Origin: Candidatus Gottesmanbacteria bacterium RIFOXYB1_FULL_47_11
GTDB taxonomy: Bacteria; Patescibacteriota; Microgenomatia; UBA10105; UBA927
Reading direction: 5' to 3'
DNA length: 6,563 nucleotides
NCBI GenBank assembly: GCA_001779455.1
Contig: MFKE01000029.1
Span: 1 to 6,563, forward strand
In this document: one piece after another, positions 5,485-6,563 of the stretch
Numbering within the stretch: the first letter of the stretch is position 1
How the letters are laid out: the number at the start of each line of letters is the position of its first letter
Notes under the pieces: model-generated
Databases searched by the model: none
The model's input: the letters and a program-made list of their open reading frames with translations, nothing else
Told to the model about the DNA's origin: nothing
Program-made: the position numbers and the translations under genes

Positions 5485-6563
5485 ATGTTTACACAAACAA
5501 AAATTCCTACACTGCTCGGACTTTTTCTTGTCGTTATCATGATCGGTGCTATGGCTATAGGATCAGAAATGTATTTCCGTACGACGACAGCGGCAAGCGG
5601 TTCCATACAGCCGAAACAAGTACGCATGACCAATATCAGCGATACAACTTTTACCGTCTCGTGGACCACGGAGTCTCCGGCAACAGGCGCCATATCCATC
5701 ACCTCTTCCTCTTTGCCCGTACAGGTGATATTTGACGATCAGGATACCGGAGGACTCCCGGTAACTACTACAAAAAAGGTGGCGCTGGAACCCAGACTGA
5801 TCCACAGCGCTACATTTCGTTCTGGAACGCCGGATATAGAGTATGCTATCACTATTCTTTCCAGCGGAAAAAAAAGCATAGACGGCGATAAACCGTATCA
5901 GGTGCGTACTGCAGGTGTGCTCACTACTGAAATTGGGAATTTGGAACCTGCGTACGGGACGATAATCAATGAAGATAATACGCCTGTTTCCGGCGCACTT
6001 GTATCGCTGGTACTTGACGGGAGCCAAATACTGTCTACGATAACCAAGCCTTCGGGAACATGGCTTATCCCCTTGAACCTTATCCGCACGGCGGATTTAA
6101 CCAGTTATCTGCCAATTACCGAACGCATGAATGTCACCATCACCGTCCGCGCGGATGGAGCGGAGACAACAGCAATCACCGACACCCTTAACGATTCACC
6201 GGTACCGGACATGATGATGGGAAAAACGTATGACTTCCGGCGGGCCAATGCGCATGTACCAGGAGAACAACTGGCCTTACACACAACGCCGGCGCCCACC
6301 AAACCCGCAACAGCAGTATTGGGGACATCTACCGCCAAACCTTCCAATAAGGTGACCCTCACCATACCCGCAGAAGGAGCGGCCATCCCCACAACGCTTC
6401 CTCTGATCCAGGGGACCGGTATACCCGGAAAACGCGTTTCTTTAATTCTTGGTATTACAACTCCGGTCACCGGGTCAACTATTGTCGCTGCTGACGGACT
6501 ATGGAGTTTCACCCCCCAAAAACCTCTTGCTGCCGGCAAACAGAGTGTGACCATCACGACGCC
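5485..6563 (+). CDS. Membrane-anchored multidomain surface protein: Fn3-like, CPD-reg-like and Ig-like domains (3' end outside window)
   Basis: An open frame from ATG 5485 to the right edge with no stop, giving 359 residues of a longer protein. Domains in order: uncleaved signal anchor (about 7-27, PTLLGLFLVVIMIGAMAIG); Fn3-like beta domain (about 42-143) with VRMTNISDTTFTVSWTTESPATG (46-68); carboxypeptidase-regulatory-like domain (about 155-235) with YGTIINEDNTPVSGALVSLV (157-176) and PSGTWLIPL; a Pro/Thr/Ala-rich linker (about 262-288); and a bacterial Ig-like domain (from about 290) with IQGTGIPGKRVSLILG and AADGLWSFTPQKPLAAGKQSVT, cut by the window. It should sit outside the membrane as an elongated stalk, perhaps an adhesin or pilus-associated factor. 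It starts 4 bases after the 73-residue gene, so it is in the same operon. No Shine-Dalgarno is visible, but the anchor supports this start over later Met codons (19, 23, 29). No catalytic domain seen. Confidence 0.88.
   Translation, partial: MFTQTKIPTLLGLFLVVIMIGAMAIGSEMYFRTTTAASGSIQPKQVRMTNISDTTFTVSWTTESPATGAISITSSSLPVQVIFDDQDTGGLPVTTTKKVALEPRLIHSATFRSGTPDIEYAITILSSGKKSIDGDKPYQVRTAGVLTTEIGNLEPAYGTIINEDNTPVSGALVSLVLDGSQILSTITKPSGTWLIPLNLIRTADLTSYLPITERMNVTITVRADGAETTAITDTLNDSPVPDMMMGKTYDFRRANAHVPGEQLALHTTPAPTKPATAVLGTSTAKPSNKVTLTIPAEGAAIPTTLPLIQGTGIPGKRVSLILGITTPVTGSTIVAADGLWSFTPQKPLAAGKQSVTITT

Noticed and set aside
5563..6027. 154-codon minus-strand ORF
   Set aside because: It is antisense to the Fn3/CPD-reg coding frame, which has coherent domains and a signal anchor. 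The minus frame is rich in Arg/Cys/Tyr with no motif or promoter.
6105..6557. 150-codon minus-strand ORF
   Set aside because: It is antisense to the linker and Ig-like part of the surface protein. Its Val/Gly/Ala-rich, low-complexity composition is what the reverse strand of a Thr/Pro/Ala-rich gene gives.

Overview
The window looks like chromosome from a Candidate Phyla Radiation (Patescibacteria) bacterium, most likely a Microgenomates-type lineage. The grounds are very tight packing (only about 140 non-coding bases), a short 77-residue S20, a PilN/PilO pair followed by a tiny membrane protein and a large Fn3/Ig-type surface protein, and several starts without a Shine-Dalgarno sequence. TGA is used as a stop (end of pilO), so the TGA=Gly code of Gracilibacteria/SR1 does not fit. 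The lineage call is inference from family resemblance, not from a marker-gene tree.

Layout. (1) 1-1979, plus strand: the 3' end of a clan GH-A type glycoside hydrolase, then with zero spacing (TAA|ATG) a complete DUF2079 polytopic membrane protein, probably glycosyltransferase-like. (2) 1976-3628, minus strand: murJ, the lipid II flippase. It converges on the DUF2079 gene with overlapping stop codons. (3) 3629-3713: an 85-base divergent promoter region with a perfect TATAAT on each strand, serving murJ leftwards and rpsT rightwards. (4) 3714-3947: rpsT (ribosomal protein S20). (5) 3991 to the window end, plus strand: a type IV pilus inner-membrane module of pilN-like, pilO-like and a 73-residue one-TM protein. 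It is followed by an open-ended gene (5485 onward, at least 359 residues) for a membrane-anchored surface protein with Fn3-like, carboxypeptidase-regulatory-like and bacterial Ig-like domains. This last gene runs off the right edge.

How the genes fit together. Most of the window concerns the cell envelope: glycan processing or transfer (GH, DUF2079), peptidoglycan precursor export (MurJ) and a pilus or secretion platform with an attached surface protein. rpsT is the one housekeeping outlier. No terminator is visible between rpsT and pilN, so the pilus genes may be read both from the rpsT promoter and from their own extended -10 promoter.

The points most worth following are the PilNO plus small TM protein plus multidomain surface protein cassette without pilM next to it, the apparent leaderless or near-leaderless starts of murJ and pilN, and a MurJ that lacks several charged cavity residues found in the E. 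coli protein. No CRISPR array, tRNA, rRNA, insertion sequence or obvious transferred segment was seen.
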